Notes: generated from the letters alone by a model not told the origin. A stretch of DNA of 64,000 nucleotides from Haloarchaeobius amylolyticus (GCF_026616195.1 NZ_JANHDH010000001.1:1364001-1428000); one strand, 5' to 3'. Counted from the first letter of the stretch, positions 34,691 through 43,618 are shown. Numbers and translations: made by a program.

Positions 34691-35952
34691 CACGCGACCG
34701 CCTCCGTGAACGAGTCGAGGGCCTGGCGACGCCCGACGACGAACAGTTCGTCGCCGGCGCGCAGCCCCGTGGTACCGCGGGGGGCGAACACCCACCGACG
34801 CTCCTGCTCGGACACGTCGTCACCGGGTGCCCGACGGACCGCCATCACGGCCACCTCGTAGCTGTCGCGGATACTCGCCTCGCCGATGGTCACGCCGTCG
34901 AGGGGGCCGTCGGCCCGGGCCGTGAGCTTCCGGAACCGCTTGCCCGAGCGCCGCAGGAGCGAGACGAGTTCGAACTCGCGGCGGGTCCCGCGCGACCGGA
35001 TGGCCACGCGGGCACGGTCGACACCGAGCAGGTCGGCGGCGGCTGTCCGGGGGACGGCGGCGGTCAGCCGGCCCTCGCCACCGGTCGTGGTCGGGGCGGT
35101 CGTCGGTGCCGCCGGGGTGTCCTCGTCGGTCCCGCCGTCGGTCGCGGCCGGCTTGTCGTCCGCTTTCGCCTTGCCGTCGTCCTTCGTCTTCCCGGCGCCC
35201 GAGGCCGCGCTGAGGAGCGTGCCCGTCGTGGTGCCGGCCTCGGTGTGCAGGGTCAGGTCGTCGCCGCGGGCACAGCCGGTCGGCACGAGCGTCTGGACCG
35301 ACACGGCGCGTCTGCCCGTCGGCACGCGCCGCGAGAGCCCGCTGGACGGGGGTGCCGCCGTGATGGTCGCGCGGGCCCGCGAGTCGAGCGAGACCGCCAC
35401 GTCGGCGAGGTCGTACTCGGTCTTGAGGCGCTCGGTGAGTCGCGCCTCGAGTTCCGAGAGCGGGAGGTCCGCCGGCAGCGCCCACGACCCCTCCGAGAGC
35501 GTCTGGCGGAGGTCCGCCGGCAGCGCCGGGTAGCCCTCCATGTCGCGGATGGGCCCCGAGGGTTCGATGGTGACCTTGCCGACGCCGCCGACGAAGTCGA
35601 CCACGTCCGCCGAGAGGGTCCGCTTTCTGAGCCCGGAGAGCGAGAACCGCCGCGGCAGGTTCGCCCCGAGCTTGTCGCCCTGGCTGTGCGCCCACAGCGA
35701 GAGCATCATCACGACCACGGCGGCGGTCAGGATGCGGGGCGAGCTCTTCACGCTCTCGTCGAGCAGGCCCATCAGGCCGCCGTTGATGCCGGCGATGGCA
35801 GTCGCGAGGACGACGACCCCGAGCCCGGGGACCGTCACCCCTGTGAAGTACTTGAAGATGAAGCCGAGGCTTCCCGAGACGAGCGCGGGGATGATGCCCG
35901 CGAGCAACCCGAGGTAGACCCCGAAGAGGATCTCGACCGGAAGTGACGCCAT
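34690..35952 (-). CDS. Membrane-anchored TrkA-C domain protein, K+ channel accessory, copy 2
   Basis: A 420-residue paralog of the downstream gene. It has three N-terminal membrane helices (ILFGVYLGLLAGIIPALVSG, GLGVVVLATAIAGINGGLMG, LTAAVVVMMLSLWAH). Then comes a paired regulatory region with a charged low-complexity insert at about residues 255-305 (KTKDDGKAKADDKPAATDGG), and a C-terminal TrkA-C domain (DGVTIGEASIRDSYEVAVMA, TGLRAGDELFVVGRRQALD). The start is 101 bases from the divergent channel gene, so expression is probably coordinated. Confidence 0.8.
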   Translation of the reverse strand: MASLPVEILFGVYLGLLAGIIPALVSGSLGFIFKYFTGVTVPGLGVVVLATAIAGINGGLMGLLDESVKSSPRILTAAVVVMMLSLWAHSQGDKLGANLPRRFSLSGLRKRTLSADVVDFVGGVGKVTIEPSGPIRDMEGYPALPADLRQTLSEGSWALPADLPLSELEARLTERLKTEYDLADVAVSLDSRARATITAAPPSSGLSRRVPTGRRAVSVQTLVPTGCARGDDLTLHTEAGTTTGTLLSAASGAGKTKDDGKAKADDKPAATDGGTDEDTPAAPTTAPTTTGGEGRLTAAVPRTAAADLLGVDRARVAIRSRGTRREFELVSLLRRSGKRFRKLTARADGPLDGVTIGEASIRDSYEVAVMAVRRAPGDDVSEQERRWVFAPRGTTGLRAGDELFVVGRRQALDSFTEAVA

Positions 35953-36016
35953 GGCGGACGAATCAGCCGCCGACGATAAACCAGTATCGCCGCCCCCGTC
36001 CCTGTCCGGGATAGCG

Positions 36017-36025
36017 TTCTTTATC
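36017..36025 (+). promoter_or_regulatory. TATA box of the potassium channel gene
   Basis: TTCTTTATC centred about 32 bases before the ATG at 36054, within the 101-base divergent region. Confidence 0.6.
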
Positions 36026-36053
36026 AGACCGGCCGAACGAGACACGAGGGAGT

Positions 36054-37256
36054 ATGGTGTCGACGAAGCGGCTGTTCGGTGCCCGCGCCCCCGTCCTGCT
36101 GACGATGGCGGTCGCGGTGCTCTCCATCGTCACGGGACTCACCAACATCGGGGTGGACACGACGCCCGTCTTCCTGGGCACGTTCTTCCCCGAAGCGGTC
36201 CAGGAGACCGCCGGCTTCACCGGGGCACTCACCGGGTTCGTCATGCTGGTGAGCGCCTGGGGACTCCGGCGCGGGCTCCGGGTCTCGTGGTACATCTCGC
36301 TGGTCCTGTTCCCGGTGACGGCCGCCCAGGGCGTCATCCAGGGGAGCCAGTACTCCTACCCCCTCATCGTCCTCTCGCTGCTGAGCATGCCGGCGCTCTT
36401 CCTGAACCGGCGGCGGTTCGACCGCGAGGTCGAACTCAACGCGACCCAGAAGGCCGCCGGACTGGCCCTCGTCGGCGTCCAGCTGTACGGGACCATCGGG
36501 GCGTTCGCGCTCCGCGACGAGTTCCCCGCCGTCGCCGAGGGCTCGGAGGGCCTCATCGACGCCTTCTACTTCACCATCGTCACCGCCAGCACCGTCGGCT
36601 ACGGCGACGTCACACCCGGTACCTTCCGGGGCGAACTGTTCGCCATCTCGGTCGTCGTCCTCGGCACCGCGAGCTTCGCGGTCGCCCTCGGTGCCCTGTT
36701 CTCACCCATCATCGAAGCACGGTTCGCACGCGCACTCGGTAGAATGACTGAAACACAGCTCGAACTCCTCGAAGACCACGTCATCGTGCTCGGCTACGGT
36801 GACCTGACGGAACCGATCCTCGAAGAACTCACCGCCAGCAACGTCCCGTTCGTCGTCATCACGCCGGACCCGTCGCGGGCGGCCGAACTCTCGGAGCGGG
36901 ACATGAACGTCCTCACGGCCGACCCGAGCGACGAGGAACCGCTCCAGCGCGCCCAGTTGAAGGACGCGACGGCGGTCGTCGCCGCGACCAACAACGACGC
37001 GGAGGACGCCCTGGCGGTCCTGACCGCCCGCCAGCTCCGGCCAGACGTGCGCATCGTCGCCGCGGCGACCGACGACGAGAACGCGGGCAAGCTCCGGCGC
37101 GCCGGCGCGGACACCGTCATCAGCCCGGCGAGCATCGGCGGCCACCTGCTCGTCGAGTCCGCCCTCAGCGGGAAGGACACGGAGCGCATCGCCGACGAGA
37201 TACTGGAGACGAAAGAGAAAGACGACGTCGAACAGGAGTCCGGACCCGGGGCCTAG
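36054..37256 (+). CDS. Kch-type potassium channel with RCK (TrkA-N) domain
   Basis: A 400-residue channel subunit. Hydrophobic helices lie at residues about 12-30, 52-70, 78-92, 100-116 and 135-152. A pore loop with the selectivity filter TVGYGD (180-185) and a last helix (FAISVVVLGTASFAVALGAL) follow. The cytoplasmic part has the nucleotide-binding motif HVIVLGYGDLTEPILEEL and a full RCK_N domain, but only a very short RCK_C. The missing RCK_C could be supplied by the two divergently encoded TrkA-C membrane proteins. The stop overlaps that of the convergent gene at CTAG. Confidence 0.9.
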   Translation: MVSTKRLFGARAPVLLTMAVAVLSIVTGLTNIGVDTTPVFLGTFFPEAVQETAGFTGALTGFVMLVSAWGLRRGLRVSWYISLVLFPVTAAQGVIQGSQYSYPLIVLSLLSMPALFLNRRRFDREVELNATQKAAGLALVGVQLYGTIGAFALRDEFPAVAEGSEGLIDAFYFTIVTASTVGYGDVTPGTFRGELFAISVVVLGTASFAVALGALFSPIIEARFARALGRMTETQLELLEDHVIVLGYGDLTEPILEELTASNVPFVVITPDPSRAAELSERDMNVLTADPSDEEPLQRAQLKDATAVVAATNNDAEDALAVLTARQLRPDVRIVAAATDDENAGKLRRAGADTVISPASIGGHLLVESALSGKDTERIADEILETKEKDDVEQESGPGA

Positions 37257-37657
37257 GCCGCGAGCAGTTTGCCGACGGTCCGCTCGATGTCCTCGAAGGC
37301 GTCGATGTTCATCTCGTCGGTCGTCACGACGACGCCGCGGTCGCCGACGATGACCCGGCCGAGGTAGCCGTGGTCGAAGACGCGGATGGTGAGCCGGTAC
37401 CCGCCGAGCGAACTGCTCGGGCCCTCGCGTCGGGCGAGGGAGTCGTACGTCTCCTGTGAGGTGAACCCCATACGTTCGTTCGCCACCATGAGTGCCTTGA
37501 CCTCGCGAAGTTCCGATTCGTCGGCTTCGAGGTCCTTCCGGATGTACGAGACCTCCCAGTCGTCGGGGGTGAACGTGATGACCGACCGGAGGGTGTCGCC
37601 GAGCCCGGTTCGGCAGGCAGCGACGATCTCCTCGTCGAGTGTGGTGGGCGTCTTCAT
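37253..37657 (-). CDS. Uncharacterised haloarchaeal protein next to the channel gene
   Basis: A 134-residue soluble protein (MKTPTTLDEEIVAACRTGLG) with a helix-rich first half including DDWEVSYIRKDLEADESELR and a beta-rich second half (YRLTIRVFDHGYLGRVIVGD). Families of this pattern are widespread in Halobacteria without an assigned role. Its TAG shares the CTAG tetramer with the stop of the channel gene, a 4-base convergent overlap. Confidence 0.7.
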   Translation of the reverse strand: MKTPTTLDEEIVAACRTGLGDTLRSVITFTPDDWEVSYIRKDLEADESELREVKALMVANERMGFTSQETYDSLARREGPSSSLGGYRLTIRVFDHGYLGRVIVGDRGVVVTTDEMNIDAFEDIERTVGKLLAA

Positions 37658-37734
37658 GGGAGTACTACGCCCCGCACGGATATGAGCACGACCCTGTCAG
37701 GTGCGGGGCCGAGAAGGTTCCCGGACGGGGGGGG

Positions 37735-39318
37735 TCACGAGCCCCGGTGGACGATGGCCACGTCGCAGTCGATGTCGCGGATCTTCTCGAACGTCGGCGG
37801 GGCGATGAAGCGCGAGGCGGCGGTCCGGTCGGTGCTCGCGCCGACGACGACGAGGTCGTACTGGGGCGCGTTCGCGGTGAGGAACCGGCGGATGGACGAC
37901 CGCGAGACGCGCGTCTCGAACGTCGCGTCGAAGGGGTCGACGAGGTCGAGCAGCATCGACTCGGCGCTGCGACGCTGGCTCTCGTGGTCGATACAGGTAC
38001 AGACGCTCAACTCGCCCGCCCGCCCCGTGACGCGCTGGGCGAAGTCGAGCATCGCGTGGGCGTTCTGTCCCGCCCGGGCGACCGCGACGAGCGCCCGCCG
38101 CCAGCGGGTCTGCTCGGAGCACGACCGGAACGCGATGACGTCCAGCGGGTCGTCGAACAGCTGCTTGACGAACGGGGAGAGGCTCCCGTGTTCCTCCTCG
38201 TAGGGCGTGACGACGAGGTCGCAGTTCACCTCGCGGGCGGTCCGGAGCGTGACCGCCGAGGGGCTGCCCGTCTCCGAGGCGACGACCACCTCGCAGGGGA
38301 CGCCGAGCTTGGTCCGGATGCGCCCGGCGAGGCGCTCCAGTCGCATCGCAGCCTGCCCGGCGACCCGGTCCTCGGCCTCGCTCTCGACCGCCGCCTCGTT
38401 CCCGGCCATCCCCTCGGCCTCGCCCAGCACGTCGCCCTCGACTGCCACCTCGCGGTCGGCCGGGTCCGCAGACTCGGCCAGTGGGGCGGCCGCCTCGCGC
38501 TCCAGGATGGCGTCGGCCGCCGACGCGATCGCCTCGTCGCTGACGATGTCCAGCAGGACCACCTTCCCGGCGTCGTGCGCCCCCGCGATGCGGCCGGCGA
38601 ACATCGCCGTCTCCTCGGGCGACTCGCCGCGGACCGGCACCAGCACGTGGTCGTCGCCCTTCGTGGTCTGATAGAGGTACCGGGCACGCTGCTGGTAGAA
38701 GTTCCGCTTCCAGAGGTAGAAGGCGCCCGCGACCAGCCCCGAGGCGGCGAACACCGACCCGGCGTACTGCAACAGGAAGGTGACGACGCTCTGCGTGTCG
38801 GTGAACGCCGGCGCGATGAGCGCCAGCAGGGCCGTCGAGAACGCCGAAGGCTGCTCGACGCCCCCGGCCCACGTCACCGCGCTGGTCAGGAAGACCGCGA
38901 TGGCGGCCGTCACCGGCGAGACGACGAACGCCTCGGCGGTCAGGGGGTTCATCAGCCCGGTGTTGGCCGCGACGAAGATGGCCGCGGTCCCACAGAGCGC
39001 CCCCGCGGTGAGTCCGCCGACGAACGTCGCCGGTGAGGCGTACTTCCCCTCGGGGTCGGCGAACAGCGAGTACGTCCCCGACGCGAGGGGTGGGAACAGC
39101 ACGAAGGGGAGGAGGTCCTCGGCGTTCGCGATGGCGGTCACGCCCGCGATGAGCAGCGGGACGAAGACGAGCACGGAGAGGTGGACGAGGTTGCCCGTGT
39201 CCTCGACCCACCGGCGGAACTCCCGCCATTCGCGCCGCTCGGCCCGGCGAAGCCGGCTGACGATGGCGTGATAGCGCGCCCGCAACTCCTCGAACACGTC
39301 CCCCGGTTCCCCCGCCAC
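37735..39318 (-). CDS. HPP-family membrane protein fused to tandem universal-stress domains
   Basis: A 527-residue protein. The N-terminal half has about five membrane helices with the HPP-type signature LFPPLASGTYSLFADP and KYASPATFVGGLTAGALCG. The C-terminal half carries two UspA-like domains (DHVLVPVRGESPEETAMFAG and RRALVAVARAGQNAHAMLD), the second ending in NAPQYDLVVVGAST. HPP proteins have been linked to nitrite or anion transport; UspA domains often gate transporters by binding nucleotide. An Ala/Glu-rich linker (residues about 290-325) splits the first UspA domain. Confidence 0.85.
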   Translation of the reverse strand: MAGEPGDVFEELRARYHAIVSRLRRAERREWREFRRWVEDTGNLVHLSVLVFVPLLIAGVTAIANAEDLLPFVLFPPLASGTYSLFADPEGKYASPATFVGGLTAGALCGTAAIFVAANTGLMNPLTAEAFVVSPVTAAIAVFLTSAVTWAGGVEQPSAFSTALLALIAPAFTDTQSVVTFLLQYAGSVFAASGLVAGAFYLWKRNFYQQRARYLYQTTKGDDHVLVPVRGESPEETAMFAGRIAGAHDAGKVVLLDIVSDEAIASAADAILEREAAAPLAESADPADREVAVEGDVLGEAEGMAGNEAAVESEAEDRVAGQAAMRLERLAGRIRTKLGVPCEVVVASETGSPSAVTLRTAREVNCDLVVTPYEEEHGSLSPFVKQLFDDPLDVIAFRSCSEQTRWRRALVAVARAGQNAHAMLDFAQRVTGRAGELSVCTCIDHESQRRSAESMLLDLVDPFDATFETRVSRSSIRRFLTANAPQYDLVVVGASTDRTAASRFIAPPTFEKIRDIDCDVAIVHRGS

Positions 39319-39420
39319 GCAGTAAAGCGGTTCGCTCGTCCCACAACGCGACGAATCGCCGCCTGCGCCGGGTTCCCGCTCCGGAAGGAGGTTTCTCCCG
39401 GTTACCGACTGGTTGCCTGC

Positions 39421-39429
39421 GGTTTATGC
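39421..39429 (+). promoter_or_regulatory. TATA box of the DUF547 gene
   Basis: GGTTTATGC centred about 28 bases before the ATG at 39453. It overlaps the in-frame ATG at 39426, which is therefore unlikely to be used. Confidence 0.65.
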
Positions 39430-39452
39430 AGATACGGTCGCTAGGATGGCCC

Positions 39453-40187
39453 ATGAGTACCCGCGCGGCACCGGACCCGGTCGCCCTCTCCGGGCGGTTC
39501 CTCCGGGCGGTCAGGACCGGCGAGGACGAGAGCGAGTACCGCCGCGACCTCGCCCGGCTGGACCGGCGCGTCCTGCGCCAGCAGGTCTCCGACGACGACG
39601 CGAAGCGGGCGTTCTGGCTGAACGTCTACAACGGCTTCGCCCAGCACCTGCTGCAGGCGGACCCGTCGCTCTGGCAGAAGGGTACCATCCTGCCGACCCG
39701 GCCCATCTTCACCGACGACCTCGTGACCGTCGCCGGCCACGAGTTGAGTCTCGACGACATCGAACACGGCCTCCTCCGGCGGTCGAAGACCACGTGGGGG
39801 CTCGGGTACGTCCCCCGGCTGACCGCCGGGTCGTTCGAGCGCATGCACCGCGTCGAATCGGTGGACCCGCGCATCCACTTCGCGCTGAACTGCGGGGCCG
39901 CGTCCTGCCCGCCAGTGGCGGAGTACACCGCGCAGGGTATCGACGCGGAGCTGGACCTCGCGACCGAGTCGTTCCTCCAGACCGAGTGCGAGTACGACCC
40001 GGCGGAGCGCGTGGTCCACGTGCCGAAACTGTTCTCGTGGTACCGGGGCGACTTCGGCGGGAAGACCGGCATCGTGCGGTTCCTGCAGGAGTACGACGTG
40101 GTGCCGGCCGACGCGAGCCCGAAGGTCGCGTATTCGGAGTACGACTGGTCTCTGAAGCTCGGGGCCTACACCGACCTGGAGGCGTGA
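39453..40187 (+). CDS. DUF547 domain protein
   Basis: A 244-residue protein of the DUF547 family, which has a circularly permuted papain-like (transglutaminase-related) fold with unknown activity. Landmarks are AFWLNVYNGFAQHLL and the conserved block PRIHFALNCGAASCPPV, whose Cys residues and His are the supposed catalytic or structural site. The C-terminal YDWSLKLGAY is also conserved. There is no signal peptide, so it is cytoplasmic, unlike many bacterial members. Confidence 0.88.
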   Translation: MSTRAAPDPVALSGRFLRAVRTGEDESEYRRDLARLDRRVLRQQVSDDDAKRAFWLNVYNGFAQHLLQADPSLWQKGTILPTRPIFTDDLVTVAGHELSLDDIEHGLLRRSKTTWGLGYVPRLTAGSFERMHRVESVDPRIHFALNCGAASCPPVAEYTAQGIDAELDLATESFLQTECEYDPAERVVHVPKLFSWYRGDFGGKTGIVRFLQEYDVVPADASPKVAYSEYDWSLKLGAYTDLEA

Positions 40188-40551
40188 GGCGGGGCGATAG
40201 GCGGTCGTAGTGCCGCGTTCGTCGACGAGTAGGTGACTCACGCTGGCGTCCATGACCGCACCACAGCCTCCCCAGCCGATTTCGATGCTCGGCTTCGCCT
40301 GCGCTTCTCATCCCTCGCGCGGTGTCGTCGGTGGCCTCGCTTCGCTCGGACCACCAACCGCGCACGCCACGGTGGAGAGTCAGTTGCCTGGCGCGCGCTG
40401 ACTCGCGTGCCGAGCACGAGGCGACTCTGTCGCCTCGCAATGCGAGGCCGCGAGTCGGCTGCCCGTCACCACGAACAGCAGAAACGACGGACTCACCACT
40501 CAGAACGGTCTCGAACGCCCAGCAACACGAGAACGAAGACCCGAAATCCGG
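40188..40551. other. Gene-free region with short inverted repeats
   Basis: No convincing gene or RNA gene in these 364 bases. The strongest structure is the perfect hairpin at 40417-40437. Around it are several G+C-rich partial palindromes such as GGTGGCCTCGCTTCGCTC and its imperfect complement. Composition and dinucleotide pattern resemble degenerate intergenic repeats seen in other haloarchaeal chromosomes (my recollection, not a search). Confidence 0.6.
40417..40437. repeat. Perfect 9-bp inverted repeat
   Basis: CGAGGCGAC at 40417-40425 and GTCGCCTCG at 40429-40437 around a TCT loop. It is about 115 bases after the stop of the convergent nucleoside phosphorylase gene and 230 after the DUF547 stop, so a bidirectional transcript end is possible, but there is no T-run. 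Confidence 0.6.
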
Positions 40552-41283
40552 TTATTCGGCCAGCGCTCGCACCGCTTCCAGCGAGATGTCGATGGCGCGG
40601 CCGACGTTGTTCTTCGCCTTCTCCGGCAGTTCGTCGTCCTCGGTGTCGGTGCCCTTCTGCGTGCCGAGCACGAGGTTCCCGTCGACGGTGCAGATGGCGC
40701 CCGCGGCGAGGCCCTTGCGCCGGGCCAGCGTGAACACGGTCGCGGCCTCCATCTCGACGCTCAGGATGCCGGCGTCGTTCCAGTCCTCGACGTACTCGTC
40801 GGTCTCGGCGTAGTAGGCGTCGTCGGAGGCGATGGGGCCGACGTGGATGTCCTCGTCGTTGGCCTCGGCGCCGGCGACCAGCGCGTTCATCACGTCGAAG
40901 TCCGGGACGGCGGGGTACTCGACGGCCTCGTACCGTTTGCTGGTGCCCTCGTTCTTGGCCGCGCCGGTCGCGACGATCATGTCGCCGATCTCGACGTCCT
41001 CCTGCAGCGCGCCGGTGGTGCCGACGCGGATGAACGTCTCGACGCCGACGTTCGAGAGTTCCTCGACCGCGATGGCGGCGGAGGGACAGCCGATGCCGGT
41101 CGAGCAGATGGTCAGGTCGACACCCTCGTAGGTGGCGTTGACGACCTTGTACTCGCGGTTCTCCGCGACGACCTCGCTATCGTCGCAGTGGCCGGCGATG
41201 CGGTCGACGCGGCCCGGGTCGCCCGGAATCAGCGCGATGTCGTTCACGTCGCCCTCGTCCACGAGGAGATGCGGTTGCGTCAT
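40552..41283 (-). CDS. Nucleoside phosphorylase (uridine/purine nucleoside phosphorylase family)
   Basis: Cleaves a nucleoside with phosphate to base and (deoxy)ribose-1-phosphate. The 243 residues carry LIPGDPGRVDRIAG, the family signature STGIGCPSAAIAVEEL, FIRVGTTGALQEDVEIGD and the ribose-binding VEMEAATVF. The base preference cannot be assigned. With the neighbouring PfkB kinase, ribose-1,5-bisphosphate isomerase and deoC, it would start nucleoside ribose catabolism. Confidence 0.9.
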   Translation of the reverse strand: MTQPHLLVDEGDVNDIALIPGDPGRVDRIAGHCDDSEVVAENREYKVVNATYEGVDLTICSTGIGCPSAAIAVEELSNVGVETFIRVGTTGALQEDVEIGDMIVATGAAKNEGTSKRYEAVEYPAVPDFDVMNALVAGAEANDEDIHVGPIASDDAYYAETDEYVEDWNDAGILSVEMEAATVFTLARRKGLAAGAICTVDGNLVLGTQKGTDTEDDELPEKAKNNVGRAIDISLEAVRALAE

Positions 41284-41307
41284 GTGGGCGGCTTCGCGCA
41301 AGCACAG

Positions 41308-41316
41308 CAAAAAAGG
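41308..41316 (-). promoter_or_regulatory. TATA box of the nucleoside phosphorylase gene
   Basis: CCTTTTTTG on the minus strand, centred about 28 bases before the ATG at 41283. Confidence 0.65.
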
Positions 41317-41342
41317 ACCGTTCTCCGGTGGACGTCCCGCTC

Positions 41343-41780
41343 TCACGAGGGGAGCAAGAGGAGCGTGACGGCGGCGACGACGACGCCGTACACCACCGCG
41401 GAGAACAGCCACTGCTGGAAGACGGTCTCGCGGCGCTCGGCGTCGAACCCGGCCCGTGGGAGCACCACGAACCCGAAGAAGTTGATGATGAAGACGGTGA
41501 GGACCGTGGTCGCGAGGATGACCGTCGACCAGAGCCCGAGCTGGGGTTCGAGGACGACCACGGCGGCACCGAGGCCGAGTCCGCCCACGAGGCCGGTGCC
41601 GTGGTGGACGACCTGCGCCGCGACCTGCGACACCGCCTCGATGGGCTGGCGGGTGAGCTTCGCGGCGGCGACGGAGGCCGGCGTGAACCCCTCCGGCATG
41701 AGGAACATCGGGAGGTCCATCACGACCGCAGCGACGAGGCCGGCCAGCGCACAGACGAGCAGCGTATCGACCGCGGACAT
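41343..41780 (-). CDS. Uncharacterised four-helix membrane protein
   Basis: A 145-residue protein with four predicted membrane helices: TLLVCALAGLVAAVVMDLPM, a central pair around TGLVGGLGLGAAVVVLEP and ATTVLTVFIINFFGFVVLP, and SAVVYGVVVAAVTLLLLPS at the end. Small haloarchaeal proteins with this layout (DLPMFLMPEGFTP near the N-terminus) are of unknown role. It lies between the phosphorylase and PfkB genes on the same strand but about 60-80 bases from each. Confidence 0.7.
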   Translation of the reverse strand: MSAVDTLLVCALAGLVAAVVMDLPMFLMPEGFTPASVAAAKLTRQPIEAVSQVAAQVVHHGTGLVGGLGLGAAVVVLEPQLGLWSTVILATTVLTVFIINFFGFVVLPRAGFDAERRETVFQQWLFSAVVYGVVVAAVTLLLLPS

Positions 41781-41859
41781 ACCCGCACGATGGGACGACG
41801 CCGAGAAAAGTCATCGGGTGGCGGCGGTGGCCAGGGGCCCCCACCGAGTACCGACCGGT

Positions 41860-42741
41860 TCAGAACTGCTCGTCGAGGAACGCCTCGACCGCTTCGACCG
41901 ACGGGGCGGCACGGGCGCCCTCCTCGGCGGCCGTGATGGCGCCGCAGGCGTTCCCACGCTCCAGGGCGCGCTCGTGGTCGTCGGTCGTCAGGAGCGCCGA
42001 GAGGAAGCCCGCGGCGAAGGCGTCGCCGGCCCCGGTCGTGTCGACCGGGTCGATGCCGAAGCCGGGGTGTTCGTAGGTCGCGTCGGGGGTGTGGACGACC
42101 GCGCCGTCGGCGCCGCGCTTGATGACCAGAGTGCGGTCCGCGAACGCGGACTCGGTGTACTCGTCCTCCAGCACCGTCCGGGCCTCCCTGTCGTTCAGGA
42201 AGACGATGTCCGAGTCAGCGAGGGCATCGGAGAAGTCACGGTCGGCCAGTCGCCGGCCCGGGTCGAAACTGACGGAGATGCCCGCCTCGGCCGCCACCTC
42301 GGCGATCCTGGCCGCGGTGTCGGGGCGCTGGCTGGTCAGGTGGACGTGGTCGGCCGCCCGGACCGCCTCCGGGTCCACGTCGTCGGGGGAGACGGCCTCG
42401 TTCGCGCCGTCGTTGCCGAGCACCGCGACCTCGCCCTCCTGGTCGACGAGCAGGTACTTGACGGTGGTCTCGGCGTCCTCGGCGACGAGCAGGGACCCGA
42501 GGTCCACGTCGGCGGCCTCGAGTTCGCGGCGGGCGAGCAGGCCGTGTTCGTCGTCGCCGACGCTGCCGAGCAACTCGGCGTCGACGGCCAGGTTCGAGAG
42601 CGCGACCGCGACGTTGGCGGCACTCCCGCCGCCGGAGGCCTGCTGGGAGTCGATGCGTGACTCGCCGTCGGGTTCGGGGAGCCGGTCCACGCGGAGGGTC
42701 ACGTCCCAGTTGACGTGGCCCGCGGTGAGGACGCGCACCAT
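41860..42741 (-). CDS. PfkB-family sugar kinase, candidate ribose-1-phosphate kinase
   Basis: A 293-residue ribokinase-fold enzyme. The N-terminal signature is QQASGGGSAANVAVALSNL and the C-terminal one DTTGAGDAFAAGFLSAL with the catalytic Asp. By family alone it could use ribose, nucleosides or sugar phosphates. Its position in a cluster with nucleoside phosphorylase and ribose-1,5-bisphosphate isomerase supports the ribose-1-phosphate kinase of the halophile pentose bisphosphate pathway. It starts one base before the end of the DUF63 gene's stop region, so the two are cotranscribed. Confidence 0.85.
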   Translation of the reverse strand: MVRVLTAGHVNWDVTLRVDRLPEPDGESRIDSQQASGGGSAANVAVALSNLAVDAELLGSVGDDEHGLLARRELEAADVDLGSLLVAEDAETTVKYLLVDQEGEVAVLGNDGANEAVSPDDVDPEAVRAADHVHLTSQRPDTAARIAEVAAEAGISVSFDPGRRLADRDFSDALADSDIVFLNDREARTVLEDEYTESAFADRTLVIKRGADGAVVHTPDATYEHPGFGIDPVDTTGAGDAFAAGFLSALLTTDDHERALERGNACGAITAAEEGARAAPSVEAVEAFLDEQF

Positions 42742-42742
42742 C

Positions 42743-43618
42743 TCAGGCCACCACCGGGAGGAGCGTCATCACGAACGGGAGGCTCGAAACCGCCCCCTGC
42801 CCGGAGACGGTGAACAACACGAGGTTGTGGACGCCGGGGCCGAAGCCGACCGCGGCAACGAACGTGAGCAGGAGCCGTGCCTGGCGGGGCTCCTCGTCGA
42901 CGTACTCCTTGAACGCCGCCACGATGACGAGCGCGAGGACTATCTTCACGAGGACGAACAGCCAGCCGGCGCCGATGACCTCGGCGGTCGGCAGGCGGTC
43001 GCCGGCCTCCAGCACGTACCGCGAGAGCGCGACGCGCTCTTCGCTCCCGAGCACGTCGTAGCCGATGGCGGTCGTGATGCCGTCGAGGGTGTGTGCGAAG
43101 ACGACGAAGGCGCCGGTCTTGCCCACGTGGGCGGCGACCTCGGTCCACTTCAGGCTGAACAGCAACCAGGCGACCGCCGTCACGATGCCGGCGATGACGC
43201 CGCCGATGACCGACCAGAACGGGGTGAAGTTGCCGGCGTCGACCGCGAGCAAGATCGCGAAGATGAGGAACATGACGCCGAAGCCGGTCCCGGCGGTGCC
43301 GACGGCCCGGTCGACGTGGAAGTGCTGGCGGATGGCCGCCAGGAACGTCATCAGTATCCAGACGAGCCCGGTGAAGGTCGCGACGGTGATGTAGACGGTG
43401 ATGGTGCCGAACAGGGGCGCGATGGCGTCGGGATAGGCATCGAGCTGGTAGAGCACGTGGAGGACTGCCCCGGTCAGCATCCACGGGGCGAACGCCACCG
43501 GTGTCCAGTCGGTGACCGGCGGGTGGACCGCCCAGGTCAGGGCGGCCACCCCGACGAACGCCAGTACCAGCGGGACGAGATAGACGAGCGGGGGGAGTTC
43601 TGCCCCTACAGGTAACAT
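42743..43618 (-). CDS. DUF63 family integral membrane protein
   Basis: A 291-residue protein with about eight hydrophobic helices (for example LPPLVYLVPLVLAFVGVAAL, ITVYITVATFTGLVWILMTF, IGGVIAGIVTAVAWLLF). The block KTGAFVVFAHTLDGITTAIG is the DUF63 hallmark. DUF63 proteins are archaeal, and their function is unknown. It sits between ribose-1,5-bisphosphate isomerase and the PfkB kinase in one minus-strand run, so a link to nucleoside or sugar handling is possible. Confidence 0.8.
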   Translation of the reverse strand: MLPVGAELPPLVYLVPLVLAFVGVAALTWAVHPPVTDWTPVAFAPWMLTGAVLHVLYQLDAYPDAIAPLFGTITVYITVATFTGLVWILMTFLAAIRQHFHVDRAVGTAGTGFGVMFLIFAILLAVDAGNFTPFWSVIGGVIAGIVTAVAWLLFSLKWTEVAAHVGKTGAFVVFAHTLDGITTAIGYDVLGSEERVALSRYVLEAGDRLPTAEVIGAGWLFVLVKIVLALVIVAAFKEYVDEEPRQARLLLTFVAAVGFGPGVHNLVLFTVSGQGAVSSLPFVMTLLPVVA

